From NCBI RefSeq assembly GCF_900106765.1, contig NZ_FNNG01000014.1, forward strand, positions 1 through 62,870: a stretch of DNA of 62,870 bases. The letters run 5' to 3'. The position numbers were made by a program, and so were the translations under genes. Origin of the DNA: Tepidimicrobium xylanilyticum. GTDB lineage: Bacteria > Bacillota > Clostridia > Tissierellales > Tepidimicrobiaceae. Shown here piece after piece: positions 45,338-53,915 of this stretch. Numbering within the stretch: position 1 is the first letter of the stretch; each line of letters opens with the position of its first letter. Below the pieces are notes generated by a model. The model was not told where the DNA came from, searched no databases, and saw nothing but the letters and a program-made list of their open reading frames with translations.

Positions 45338-45664
45338 ATTTTTTATATTGGGTATCTGCCCCTTTAGACTTATATCTCCCGGTAATTCCGTTTTGCTCAA
45401 TCCATTAAATTTAAGTGTACAATGTCCTAACTCTCTTAATGTTTTGTTTGCCTCACTACCTACTCCAGTGACGGTATACTCCATATCGCCAATTTTAACT
45501 TTATCACCAGGCTTTACATCTTCTACTAGATCATATCCAGTATGCAATACTGAAATCTCTGCTAAATCCTCTGGCGCATCGGCGTTAAATAAAATTAGTA
45601 TTTTTTCTCCCAATAGTTCTTCAACCATTTCTCCAATTTTTATAATTTCAACTCTGTATTTCAT
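45314..45664 (-). CDS. srlB: PTS glucitol/sorbitol-type subunit IIA
   Basis: This 116-residue EIIA-Gut protein has a probable phospho-histidine in EISVLHTGYDLVEDVKPGD, and the small all-beta fold ends in GQIPNIKNGDIISIY. It takes phosphate from HPr and passes it to the IIB domain in the gene upstream. GGAGGG precedes the ATG. The stop codon lies within a long hairpin. Confidence 0.93.
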   Translation of the reverse strand: MKYRVEIIKIGEMVEELLGEKILILFNADAPEDLAEISVLHTGYDLVEDVKPGDKVKIGDMEYTVTGVGSEANKTLRELGHCTLKFNGLSKTELPGDISLKGQIPNIKNGDIISIY

Positions 45665-45708
45665 TAATGCTGCCCTCCAATTTAATTGAATAGTCTAATA
45701 ATACTAGT

Positions 45709-46701
45709 TTAACTGAATAATCCAAAACTAAATAAATATGCAATAATTACTGCAAGAGGCCCAGTAATCAATCTAGAGAATAGTATCGCTGGTACTCCTA
45801 TTTCAACAGTTTCAGGCTCAGCTTCGCCCAAACTCAAACCTACAGGTATAAAGTCACAACCTACCTGTGGATTAATAGCAAATAATGCAGGTAAAGCATA
45901 ATGAGGAGGAATATTCCCCTTTCCTATTTCAACTCCTATTAATACACCAACTACTTGAGCTATTACAGCACCTGGCCCAAGTAAAGGCGATAATACTGGT
46001 AAAGCTGCAACAATAGATATTAACAATAACCCAGGCAAAGTCCCTGAAAAAGGTGCTACACTTTTAGCTATAATATCGCCAATACCTGATTTAAGTATTA
46101 TACCTATGAGCATTGAAACAAAAGCCATGAAGGGTAGTATATTTTTAATCACAGATTCAATTGTTTCCCTACCAGAAGCATAGAAAATACCGACTGCCTT
46201 TCCAGCACCTTTTCCTATTCTTTCCACAATATTGCCTTTAGATTCTATAGTTTTCTTATTCTCTTCCTTGTATTCTACTCTCTTTTCTTCCTTTACAGCA
46301 TTTTCTTTTGTTTCATTAACTGGTATGTTTTCATCATCTACATAAGTTATATTATTTTCTTTTACACCAGAAACATATATATCTTCCGTAATATATTTAG
46401 CCAAAGGTCCAGATTGTCCTACAGGAGTTAAATTTACAGTATAAATGCGTTTCTTAGGATATACTCCACACCTTGCTGTACCACCACAATCCACTACTGC
46501 TAATAGAACCTTTTCATCTGGCACAGAGGTCTTAAACCCATCAACAGCCTCAGCACCTGTCATGTCAGCAATTAATTGGGCAATAGGATTTATTCCTCCA
46601 CCAGTAACTGATAAAATAATATTTTTCTCTTTAGTAGGTTTAATTACTAGAGGTCCTCCAAAGCCTCCAGGTCCTTTTGTTATCTTTACAGCCTTATACA
46701 T
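45709..46701 (-). CDS. srlE: PTS glucitol/sorbitol-type subunit IIBC
   Basis: This 330-residue protein begins with the IIB-Gut domain ([19 protein letters not shown]; the cysteine in [16 protein letters not shown] is the likely phosphate acceptor). A charged Glu/Lys linker (about 120-160) follows, then a membrane domain ([29 protein letters not shown] to the C-terminus) with about 4-5 helices. It works with srlA, the other half of the membrane channel. AGGAGGG precedes the ATG and it starts 14 bases after srlA. Confidence 0.93.
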   Translation of the reverse strand: MYKAVKITKGPGGFGGPLVIKPTKEKNIILSVTGGGINPIAQLIADMTGAEAVDGFKTSVPDEKVLLAVVDCGGTARCGVYPKKRIYTVNLTPVGQSGPLAKYITEDIYVSGVKENNITYVDDENIPVNETKENAVKEEKRVEYKEENKKTIESKGNIVERIGKGAGKAVGIFYASGRETIESVIKNILPFMAFVSMLIGIILKSGIGDIIAKSVAPFSGTLPGLLLISIVAALPVLSPLLGPGAVIAQVVGVLIGVEIGKGNIPPHYALPALFAINPQVGCDFIPVGLSLGEAEPETVEIGVPAILFSRLITGPLAVIIAYLFSFGLFS

Positions 46702-46715
46702 TATATCCCTCCTTC

Positions 46716-47252
46716 TTATTTAGAAGATTCTGCTTGATAACGTCTCTTCATCATTCTGGCAGTAATAATCTCTGTTACAATTCCTCTTATAAATATTACA
46801 ATTAATCCCACAATGAAATACCTTATTGCTATACCGCCTAAGGAATATCCTAATTGTCTCAAACCTTCAGTTATCCCCAAATATACAAACAATTCTGCAG
46901 GATTAGCATGAGGGAATAATCCAGTTATAGGATGTACGAAGGATACAGCTGCATCATAAAAAGCTGGCTTATATTTTTCATCTAAAAACTTCCCAAAAGT
47001 ATAGCACATAGGGTTTGTTAAGAAAAATACTGCTAACACCGGTAATATAATATATCTAGTAAATATATTTCCTGTTGCTTTTTGTGCCAATCTTTGTACT
47101 TTTTCCTCACCAACTAATTTTACAATGGAATTTACAAAAGTAATTAAAACTATTAAGGTAGGTAATATTCCTGTTACTTGCCCTACAAAAGTTTCTCCAC
47201 CTTGTTGAAATAGCCCAATAAACCATTCTGCAGCCCTTGCTAAAGCATCCAT
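46716..47252 (-). CDS. srlA: PTS glucitol/sorbitol-type subunit IIC
   Basis: This 178-residue membrane subunit is typical of EIIC-Gut: [42 protein letters not shown], then [54 protein letters not shown]. The ATG at 47252 has AGGAGG 7 bases before it; a TTG directly upstream is less well placed. It lies between gutM and srlE. Confidence 0.93.
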   Translation of the reverse strand: MDALARAAEWFIGLFQQGGETFVGQVTGILPTLIVLITFVNSIVKLVGEEKVQRLAQKATGNIFTRYIILPVLAVFFLTNPMCYTFGKFLDEKYKPAFYDAAVSFVHPITGLFPHANPAELFVYLGITEGLRQLGYSLGGIAIRYFIVGLIVIFIRGIVTEIITARMMKRRYQAESSK

Positions 47253-47321
47253 CAAAATTCCTCCTTTACCTTTTAAAATTAAAGTATTTTATTAAACTCT
47301 ACCCTCCTTTCTATATAATCT

Positions 47322-47681
47322 TTATTCTAAGTCCTCCAAAGCTTTTTTAATAGCTTTGGTGGTTATGGTATCTTTCTTTTGTTGTTTTAACTCTTTGGAC
47401 AACTCATCTATAGATTTACCAATATAAACATCCTTTTTTCTAAACCTATCAAATACGCTTATACCCTTCATTTCCTCTACATCTATTATTATCCCATTAT
47501 CATCTATTACTAATAAAATTATACTGCCCGGCTTAAACTTCCCTTTTTCATGTCCTACGAGTACCTTGCCTTTGTATTTTAATCTTGATAAGGTTTTCCT
47601 ATAATGGGTAATTTGAACGTATGATAATACTCCCTGTAGAACCCATAATCCAAAAATAAATAGTAAAGCTTTATGAACCAC
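47322..47681 (-). CDS. gutM: Glucitol operon activator GutM
   Basis: This 119-residue protein has one N-terminal membrane helix (KALLFIFGLWVLQGVLSYVQITHYRK), as in the GutM/SrlM family that helps regulate the glucitol operon in enterics. GKVLVGHEKGKFKPGSIILLVID is the conserved part. I choose the GTG at 47681, 6 bases after GAGGGA, which restores the usual family length. It lies between the SorC regulator and srlA. Confidence 0.88.
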   Translation of the reverse strand: MVHKALLFIFGLWVLQGVLSYVQITHYRKTLSRLKYKGKVLVGHEKGKFKPGSIILLVIDDNGIIIDVEEMKGISVFDRFRKKDVYIGKSIDELSKELKQQKKDTITTKAIKKALEDLE

Positions 47682-47721
47682 TAATAATCCCTCATTTCTA
47701 TTTCTCACAAATAGTGCATGC

Positions 47722-48675
47722 TTAATTCTCTTTCAACATGCTCCTCGCTGCCACTTCATCTACTATTAAAACCCTGATATAATTTCCTCTTATTGCTGCT
47801 AGTATGGCATCCCTTTTCTCAATGGAACCTGCAATTCCAATGGTTAGTGGGATTTTCTTGATCCTTTCTAAATCTATTCCAACCACTCTATTATTAAACT
47901 CAAATTTATCTCCATTTCCATCCTTATCAATAAATAAGGAACTAATGTCAGCTACTGCTCCCTGCCGAACTAGCATCTTTATGTCCTCCATAGTATAATA
48001 ACCGCTTTCCACTAGAGTTGAAGTATTAAGCAAAGGAGAACCTATTCCTATCAATGCTACATGGATATTGTCAAAAAGCTTGAAAAATTCCCAAATATTC
48101 TTATCAGAAATTAAACTTTCCTTCCTCTCCATGCTATCTACTTGATAAGGTGCATGTAATAGCTTGCTCTCAGCATTGAACTTTTTAGCTAATTGTAACG
48201 CTATCTGATTGGGATGGATATCGATTTCCGCTTCACCGATACCACCTAACATTGGAATAAAAGTTACCTTCCTCTTCCTATCGTTTTCAACAAACTGTGG
48301 AATTTCCTTTAAAGTAGTTCCCCAAGTAACTCCAATAATCTGACCATCTTTCATAATTCTTTGTATATATTCAGCAGCTGCCTTCCCCAAGTTTCTTTTG
48401 GTCTCTTTCGCATCATTGCCACTGTCTACAATTATTACTTCTTTTAGACCAAATTTACTTTCTATTTCCTTTTCTAACTGTATATAATCATCTTTTAATG
48501 GGTTATCGACAATAATTTTAACTATCCCTTTATTCCTTGCAGCTGCAAGTATTCTTGAGACGGTAGATTTTGATACTTGTAATATTTCAGATATTTCATC
48601 TTGGTTCATATTATCCTCGTAGTACATCTTTGCACATCTCACCATTAACCTAGTGCTATAATTGGCTCTAGTCAC
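47722..48675 (-). CDS. SorC-family transcriptional regulator of the glucitol-type PTS operon
   Basis: This 317-residue protein has an N-terminal helix-turn-helix (CAKMYYEDNMNQDEISEILQVSKSTVSRILAAARNKGIV) and a SorC sugar-phosphate-binding domain (GVTWGTTLKEIPQF, FIPMLGGIGEAEIDIHPNQIA, IGIAGSIEKRDAILAAIRG). The start is the GTG at 48675 with GAGGGGA 8 bases upstream. A longer frame would run into the promoter at 48725-48753. It heads the gutM-srlA-srlE-srlB operon and probably controls it through the palindromes over its own promoter. Confidence 0.9.
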   Translation of the reverse strand: MTRANYSTRLMVRCAKMYYEDNMNQDEISEILQVSKSTVSRILAAARNKGIVKIIVDNPLKDDYIQLEKEIESKFGLKEVIIVDSGNDAKETKRNLGKAAAEYIQRIMKDGQIIGVTWGTTLKEIPQFVENDRKRKVTFIPMLGGIGEAEIDIHPNQIALQLAKKFNAESKLLHAPYQVDSMERKESLISDKNIWEFFKLFDNIHVALIGIGSPLLNTSTLVESGYYTMEDIKMLVRQGAVADISSLFIDKDGNGDKFEFNNRVVGIDLERIKKIPLTIGIAGSIEKRDAILAAIRGNYIRVLIVDEVAARSMLKEN

Positions 48676-48724
48676 ACAAAAATCCCCTCTCATGAATAAA
48701 ATTTCAATATATAATATTAATTTC

Positions 48725-48753
48725 ATTCTACCTAGAATGTTCCAACATGTCAA
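48725..48753 (-). promoter_or_regulatory. Promoter and palindromic operator of the glucitol-type operon
   Basis: TTGACA (48748-48753) and TAGAAT (48725-48730) are separated by 17 bases on the minus strand. Two palindromes lie across it: ATTCTA-CC-TAGAAT (48725-48738) and TGTT-CC-AACA (48738-48747). They are likely binding sites for the SorC regulator. Confidence 0.72.
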
Positions 48754-48784
48754 TAATTGTTATTTTTTTAACGTTTTAAAAATT

Positions 48785-48828
48785 TTGAAATCGAAAGGCT
48801 GAGAATCTTAAATAGTCCTCAGCCTTTC
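48785..48828 (-). terminator. Terminator of the Cof-type phosphatase gene
   Basis: GAAAGGCTGAG, loop, CTCAGCCTTTC is followed by GATTTC on the minus strand and by TTTC on the plus strand. It lies after the gene ending at 48850. Confidence 0.7.
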
Positions 48829-48849
48829 TTTCTTAGTTATATTATTAAG

Positions 48850-49662
48850 TTAAATATCCCAAAACTTTCTAATTACATGGCTAACTCCATCTTCATCATT
48901 TGACAAAGTTACATAATCTGCTTTATTTTTGACTATATCTAAAGCATTTTCCATTGCTACACCTATTCCTGCATATTCAAACATGGAAATATCATTTTCG
49001 CCATCTCCAATAACGACCATTTCTTCACTTTTAATATTTAGTATTTGTCCTATTATAGTCAAAGCATTGCCTTTACTTACATCCCTATTAAATAACTCCA
49101 AAAAATTTGGTAAAGAAAATTCTAAAGATAGGTTTTCATTGGTCAACTTGTTTAAGATTGTTCTATGTTTTAATAGATTTTGATTTTCTTCCATCAATAA
49201 AATCTTACTGATTTTACTCCACAAATTATTGTCCTCAATATACCTAATAATATTATCAATGGCTTTAATATCTGTTGATATGTATTTTCTAACTATTTCA
49301 AGGTCCTCAAATTCAATGTTAGAAGATAATACAATGTTCCTAATAAAAACCAAAGTATGTATGTTTTCATTATAAACATAGCTAATAGTCTTCTTAGCAG
49401 ATTCTTCGCTTAAACATTTTTCATATAGTATTTTTTCACCAGTATGATCGACAATAATTCCGCCATTAAGCCCTGCTAAAGGTTCTCTGATTTCCAATTC
49501 CTTTGCAAATGCTGTAAGGGAATTAGGCTCCCTTCCAGATAATAATACTATTTTAACACCCTTTTTATATAACAACCTTATATTTTTCTTATTTCCCTCC
49601 GATATTTTATGTTCGCTATTTAATAATGTCCCATCTAAATCTATACCTAATAACTTATACAT
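48850..49662 (-). CDS. Cof-type HAD phosphatase
   Basis: This 270-residue HAD-superfamily hydrolase has motif I IDLDGTLLNSEH at the N-terminus, motif II VVLLSGREPN near residue 40, motif III SKGNALTIIGQ and motif IV VVIGDGENDISMFEYAGIGVAMENA, with the large C2 cap of Cof proteins. Such enzymes remove phosphate from sugar phosphates or flavin precursors. AGGAGGT precedes the ATG. It starts 12 bases after the flavoprotein gene and sits between two PTS operons, so a role on a sugar phosphate is possible. Confidence 0.92.
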   Translation of the reverse strand: MYKLLGIDLDGTLLNSEHKISEGNKKNIRLLYKKGVKIVLLSGREPNSLTAFAKELEIREPLAGLNGGIIVDHTGEKILYEKCLSEESAKKTISYVYNENIHTLVFIRNIVLSSNIEFEDLEIVRKYISTDIKAIDNIIRYIEDNNLWSKISKILLMEENQNLLKHRTILNKLTNENLSLEFSLPNFLELFNRDVSKGNALTIIGQILNIKSEEMVVIGDGENDISMFEYAGIGVAMENALDIVKNKADYVTLSNDEDGVSHVIRKFWDI

Positions 49663-49674
49663 TTCTACCTCCTA

Positions 49675-50895
49675 TTAATATGCTGAATTTTCCCCTGATA
49701 TATAGCCTGAGGACCAAGCCCATTGTAGATTAAATCCTCCACAATCCCCATCTATATCGACAATTTCTCCTGCAAAATATAATCCCTTAACTAATTTTGA
49801 CTCCATGGTGGAACTATGAATTTCATAGGTATTTACTCCACCTGCCGTAACTTGAGCATCTTTAAAGGATTTGCTTCCAGTTATTTTAAATCTCCAATCG
49901 GTAAGGATCTTGGCTAATCTACTTATTTCTTCTTTGCTTAAATAAGCAATATGCTTATCTTTGTCAATTTTCAATTCTTTCAATATAGGTAAAATTAACC
50001 TTTTATTTATTAAGCCAATTAACCCCTTTTCTATGGTCTTTTTGCCCATAAAGCCAAATCTAAATACAAGATAATCGTATAGTTCTTCTTTCGTCTTATT
50101 ATGAATTATGGATACTTTTAACTTTATATCCTTATTATCCTTTAAGTACTCTAAGGCAGTTCTGCTCAATTGAAGTATAGGGGGACCAGATATGCCATAA
50201 TTGGTAAATAATATATCTCCTCTATCCTCTTTTATCAATTTATTTTCACTATAAAGGCCTGCAACCCCTACAAATTTCACTCCATCAATCTGTTTAAATA
50301 TATCCCCTTCCAATTTAAGCTGTACTAGGCCAGGAAAAACATCTACTATACTATGTCCCATCCTTTTAGCTAACTCATAACCATTACCATCTGAGCCCGT
50401 ATTGGGTGCTGCCTTGCCTCCAGTAGCTAAAATAACCCTATCTCCATATATTATTCTGCCATCTACTAAAGTCAATTTGAACATTTTGCCCTTTTTTATA
50501 TCCATAACAAAAGCATCGGTTAAAACTTCTACCCCGAGTTCCTCAAGCTCAAATCTCAACACATCTAGTATGCTAGAACTTTGAAAGGATAATGGAAATA
50601 CTTTGCCATTATCCTCTATGGCTGGAGTAATCCCCAGCCTTTCAAAGAATTCTAATGTTTTTTCTACTCCAAACTGTGACAAACAACTATAAGCAAATTT
50701 AGGATTATTACCATGATAATTTTCTATGGAAAGATTAATATTGGTGTAATTACATCTGCCATTTCCAGTGGCTAATATTTTTTTACCTACCCTATTATTT
50801 CTTTCAAGTAAAGTTACATCTGCACCATGATTTTTAGCAGAGATGGCAGCCATCATTCCTGCAGCTCCTCCGCCTACAATCAATACTTTAGGCAT
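49675..50895 (-). CDS. HI0933/BaiN-family FAD-dependent oxidoreductase
   Basis: This 406-residue flavoprotein has an N-terminal Rossmann motif (VLIVGGGAAGMMAAISAKNHGADVTLLERN), the family signature GKKILATGNGRCNYTN, VILATGGKAAPNTGSDGNGYELAKRMGHSI, and the C-terminal GGVNTYEI...LYFAGEIVDIDGDCGGFNLQWAWSSGY. Some family members reduce bile-acid intermediates, but most, including this one, have no assigned substrate. GAGAGGA precedes the ATG. It appears to be co-transcribed with the Cof phosphatase. Confidence 0.92.
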   Translation of the reverse strand: MPKVLIVGGGAAGMMAAISAKNHGADVTLLERNNRVGKKILATGNGRCNYTNINLSIENYHGNNPKFAYSCLSQFGVEKTLEFFERLGITPAIEDNGKVFPLSFQSSSILDVLRFELEELGVEVLTDAFVMDIKKGKMFKLTLVDGRIIYGDRVILATGGKAAPNTGSDGNGYELAKRMGHSIVDVFPGLVQLKLEGDIFKQIDGVKFVGVAGLYSENKLIKEDRGDILFTNYGISGPPILQLSRTALEYLKDNKDIKLKVSIIHNKTKEELYDYLVFRFGFMGKKTIEKGLIGLINKRLILPILKELKIDKDKHIAYLSKEEISRLAKILTDWRFKITGSKSFKDAQVTAGGVNTYEIHSSTMESKLVKGLYFAGEIVDIDGDCGGFNLQWAWSSGYISGENSAY

Positions 50896-50970
50896 GATAA
50901 ACTTCCTCTCTAAAAAATTCTTTTTTTATGTCCCCTTACATTTTATACATTATTTATCGTTTTGTCCATG

Positions 50971-51021
50971 TAATTAAGAAAAGGTTATAGATACTTCCTT
51001 TTATGGAAAATCTATAACCTT
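50971..51021 (-). terminator. Terminator of the cellobiose-type PTS operon
   Basis: AAGGTTATAGAT, loop of 17 bases, ATCTATAACCTT is followed by TTCTTAATT on the minus strand, 20 bases after the DUF871 stop. Confidence 0.78.
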
Positions 51022-51041
51022 GAGATTCCTAGCCTAATGAT

Positions 51042-52121
51042 TTATATCGAAAATTCTAATTTAAATTTTTGCCAAGGCCTTATATGATCTAATAGGAACA
51101 CTTCTTCATCTACTATCCTTCCCACAACACTTGTTCTCCCACTATTTTTCATAGGTTTTAAAGCTATTTGCAATTCCCCAGCATAATTCCCATATGAAGA
51201 ACTATCTATTAATATGTCTCCTTTTTTAATATCTCTAGGATTTATCAATTTAAAATCGTAATCCTTATATTTAACCCTACTCTGGGTAGATCTGATTAGG
51301 TATTCCGATATATCTCCTCTATTTACGTGGACCTCTTCCAAGATAATCTTTCTTTCTAGCTGCGGTAATTCTTCAATCAAGTCTACTTCTAATGTAAGAA
51401 TATCCTTATCCATACCTCCTAAAGCCCTTAATTCTTCTTCAGATGCATAACAGTTGGCTATTATAACGTCATCTATAAGATCTGTGTTAAAAAGATCTTT
51501 GGCTTGGGTTTCTATGGGAAGATACCTATGCTCTTCTAATGTAGGCAATCCTTCGTTAATAGGCCAAGGTCCAAAAGTTGCATTCGGTGAAGAAATAAAA
51601 GCAGCAGTTCTAAGGCCATATTTTTTAAACTCCTTAGAGGTCTTAATAAAATGTTTCCTAGATAAGCCAGTATACCTATGGGGATAGAAATTATGACAGC
51701 CAATAATATTGTCCTTATTTGGTGCATAGGCCATGATATTTTCTAGATGCTTAACATTGCTACTCATATTAATCTCTATCTTTATACCATAAGGATTAAA
51801 TGACATTATGCTTTCTTCATTTCCAGTAAAGCCTAAATCCAGTCTAATCCCTGTTAAATTCATATCCTTAAAGAACTTTAAATCTGAATAATATATCCCT
51901 AAGGATTTAAACACTTCTGGAGATACATCCGCTATAACCTCCATACCAAGACTTCGCCCATAGTTTATTATTTCTTTGAATTTCCCTAAGCTATTATCAT
52001 CAATTGAAATCAAATTAGTAAATATCCTTTTAAATCCATATTTAGCTGCCAGGCTTAGGTATCTTTTATCTTCCTCTAAAGACGATTTATTAGGATAAAC
52101 AGATACACCTAATCTACGCAT
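51042..52121 (-). CDS. DUF871 / MupG-like glycosidase
   Basis: This 359-residue protein begins with LGVSVYPNKSSLEEDKRYLSLAAKYGFKRIFTNL and continues as a TIM-barrel (EVIADVSPEVFKSLG, GIRLDLGFTGNEE, IIGCHNFYPHRYTGL, AFISSPNATFGPWPINEGLPTLEEHRY). A small C-terminal beta domain follows (RSTQSRVKYKDYDFKLINPRDIKKGDILI). The family includes Staphylococcus MupG, which splits phosphorylated MurNAc-GlcNAc. It overlaps the IIA gene, so it belongs to this PTS operon and probably acts on the imported phospho-disaccharide. The ATG at 52121 is preferred over a GTG at 52133. Confidence 0.88.
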   Translation of the reverse strand: MRRLGVSVYPNKSSLEEDKRYLSLAAKYGFKRIFTNLISIDDNSLGKFKEIINYGRSLGMEVIADVSPEVFKSLGIYYSDLKFFKDMNLTGIRLDLGFTGNEESIMSFNPYGIKIEINMSSNVKHLENIMAYAPNKDNIIGCHNFYPHRYTGLSRKHFIKTSKEFKKYGLRTAAFISSPNATFGPWPINEGLPTLEEHRYLPIETQAKDLFNTDLIDDVIIANCYASEEELRALGGMDKDILTLEVDLIEELPQLERKIILEEVHVNRGDISEYLIRSTQSRVKYKDYDFKLINPRDIKKGDILIDSSSYGNYAGELQIALKPMKNSGRTSVVGRIVDEEVFLLDHIRPWQKFKLEFSI

Positions 52122-52455
52122 TGACCCTATCACCCTTTACCATTGAGCTGTTATATACTAGCTCGTATAAATCTATAAACTCCAAGGCCATATCTCTGGT
52201 AGTTATAGCATTCATCAAATGATCTTGAGCATGAACTAGAAGTAAAGAAAATTTTTGTTTCTCCCCTTGAGCTTCTAACTGTATCAATTTAGTTTGACTT
52301 TTATGTGCACATCCAATCTTTTCATTAGCCTTCTCGATATTAATTCTTGCTGCATTTATATCTCCCTTCTTTGCATAGGATATTCCCTCCATACACAGGC
52401 TCCTAGCTTCACCACTATAGTTTATAATGTTCATTATTATCATTTCTAACTCCAT
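52114..52455 (-). CDS. celC: PTS lactose/cellobiose-type subunit IIA
   Basis: This 113-residue helical EIIA-Lac protein forms a trimer in its family. The phosphorylated histidine is in SLLLVHAQDHLMNAITTRDMA, and the N-terminal IINYSGEARSLCMEGISYAKKGD is typical. It takes phosphate from HPr to the IIB protein encoded at 55212-55523. It lies between the GH4 enzyme and the DUF871 gene, overlapping the latter. Confidence 0.94.
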   Translation of the reverse strand: MELEMIIMNIINYSGEARSLCMEGISYAKKGDINAARINIEKANEKIGCAHKSQTKLIQLEAQGEKQKFSLLLVHAQDHLMNAITTRDMALEFIDLYELVYNSSMVKGDRVNA

Positions 52456-52528
52456 ATTGCTCTCTCCTTTAAAAGTTATATTACCTACTACAACAGACTA
52501 TATATCCTCCTACAATTATATATTATAT

Positions 52529-53860
52529 TTATTTAGTAAAGAAATTTGGAAGATAGTCTTTATGTGCCTGTAACAATTCGTCCAACATTTTACGTCCCCC
52601 TTTATCGTTGGCAACTAAAGGATTGGTTATCATCGCTAGAAGGGCCTTATCATAGTTTCCTTCTACTGCAGCTTCCGCTCCTAATATTTCAAAAGCCTTT
52701 ATCTGGTGAATAAGTCCCCTTATGGGGATTGGAAAACGATCGATGAATTTGTGAGGAATAGGACCATCTTTTGTTATCTTACAGGTAATTTCAATTGCAT
52801 TATTTTCATCTAAATCCTTAATCGTATCTCCGTTTAGAGTATTGACTACCTGTAGATCTCCCTTATCATTATATATGGAACTTATAAGATTGCAGGCTGC
52901 ATCAGAATAATAAGCTCCTCCCCTTTTTTCCAATTCCCTTGGCTTATGTTTTAGTGCTTCATCCTTGTAAAGTTCAAACAGTGCCTTTTCTATGTCCTTC
53001 ACTTCTTCAGCCCTATTCCACCCTTCTTTGAACTTTTCTAAATCATTTCCAAGCATGTCCTTAGTTTTATAGTAATATTTGTGGTAGGGACAAGGTATTA
53101 ATCTAAGAGCCTTAATAAATTCTCCATCCCATTCCATAGGATCTATATTTTCCATATTTACTGAAGCAGAATTCCTTGCAAATATATTTAATACCTCGTC
53201 AGTCCTATTCTGGCCATCTATATATACATTAAAGCCATAAACCATGTGATTTAATCCAGCAAAATCTATCCTAACCCTTTCCCCTTCTATTCCTAATATT
53301 TCCGCTACGCCCCTTTCAACTCCAATAGGAACATTGCAAAGACCTATAAACTTTTTGTGCTTTGAATATTTTGAGAAGGCTTCAGTCACCATACCTACTG
53401 GATTGGTAAAGTTTATCAGCCAGGCATCAGGACACAAACTTACCATATCATCAGCAATTTCCAATAGGACTGGTATAGTTCTTAGCCCCTTAAAAAGTCC
53501 ACCTGCACCATTTGTTTCTTGACCTATAAAACCATGGGATAAGGGAATCCTTTCATCTTTACTCCTAGCTTCAAGCATTCCCACCCTTAATTGGGTTGTA
53601 ACAAAGCTGGCGCCATACAAGGCTTTCTGCCTATCCAAGGTTAAAAAGATATCTATCGGTAGATTGGCTTCTTTCACCATTCGCTTAGCTAAATTCCCAA
53701 CTATAGCTAGTTTTTCCTTCCCCTCCTCCACATCTACCAACCAAAGTTCATCTACTGGTAGTTCATCATATCTTTTGATGATTCCCTCTACAAATTCAGG
53801 GGTATAGGATGAACCACCACCAATTACTGCTATTTTTAATTTCTCGGTCAAATTAACCAC
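52529..53860 (-). CDS. 6-phospho-beta-glucosidase, glycoside hydrolase family 4
   Basis: This 443-residue enzyme uses NAD+ and a divalent metal. The dinucleotide motif is KIAVIGGGSSYTPEFVEGI, and the GH4 signatures follow: GGLFKGLRTIPV, WLINFTNPVGMVTEA, IGLCNVPIG and FAGLNHMVYGF, with the metal-binding Cys and His. It would cleave a phospho-disaccharide delivered by the adjacent PTS (cellobiose or chitobiose type; LicH/CelF/ChbF relatives). The start is either the GTG at 53860 or the TTG at 53851, the latter having GAGGTG 6 bases before it. It lies 55 bases after IIC, with a hairpin between. Confidence 0.93.
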   Translation of the reverse strand: MVNLTEKLKIAVIGGGSSYTPEFVEGIIKRYDELPVDELWLVDVEEGKEKLAIVGNLAKRMVKEANLPIDIFLTLDRQKALYGASFVTTQLRVGMLEARSKDERIPLSHGFIGQETNGAGGLFKGLRTIPVLLEIADDMVSLCPDAWLINFTNPVGMVTEAFSKYSKHKKFIGLCNVPIGVERGVAEILGIEGERVRIDFAGLNHMVYGFNVYIDGQNRTDEVLNIFARNSASVNMENIDPMEWDGEFIKALRLIPCPYHKYYYKTKDMLGNDLEKFKEGWNRAEEVKDIEKALFELYKDEALKHKPRELEKRGGAYYSDAACNLISSIYNDKGDLQVVNTLNGDTIKDLDENNAIEITCKITKDGPIPHKFIDRFPIPIRGLIHQIKAFEILGAEAAVEGNYDKALLAMITNPLVANDKGGRKMLDELLQAHKDYLPNFFTK

Positions 53861-53888
53861 CTCACCCTTTGTTAGAATAAAGATTGCA

Positions 53889-53914
53889 AGAAGTAGAGAA
53901 GGTTCTCTACTTCT
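53889..53914 (-). other. Hairpin between IIC and the GH4 gene
   Basis: AGAAGTAGAGAA and TTCTCTACTTCT form a perfect 12-base stem directly after the IIC stop. On the minus strand it is followed by TGCAATCTTT, not a clean T run, so partial termination or mRNA stabilisation is more likely than a full stop. The T run is on the plus strand. Confidence 0.6.
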
Positions 53915-53915
53915 T

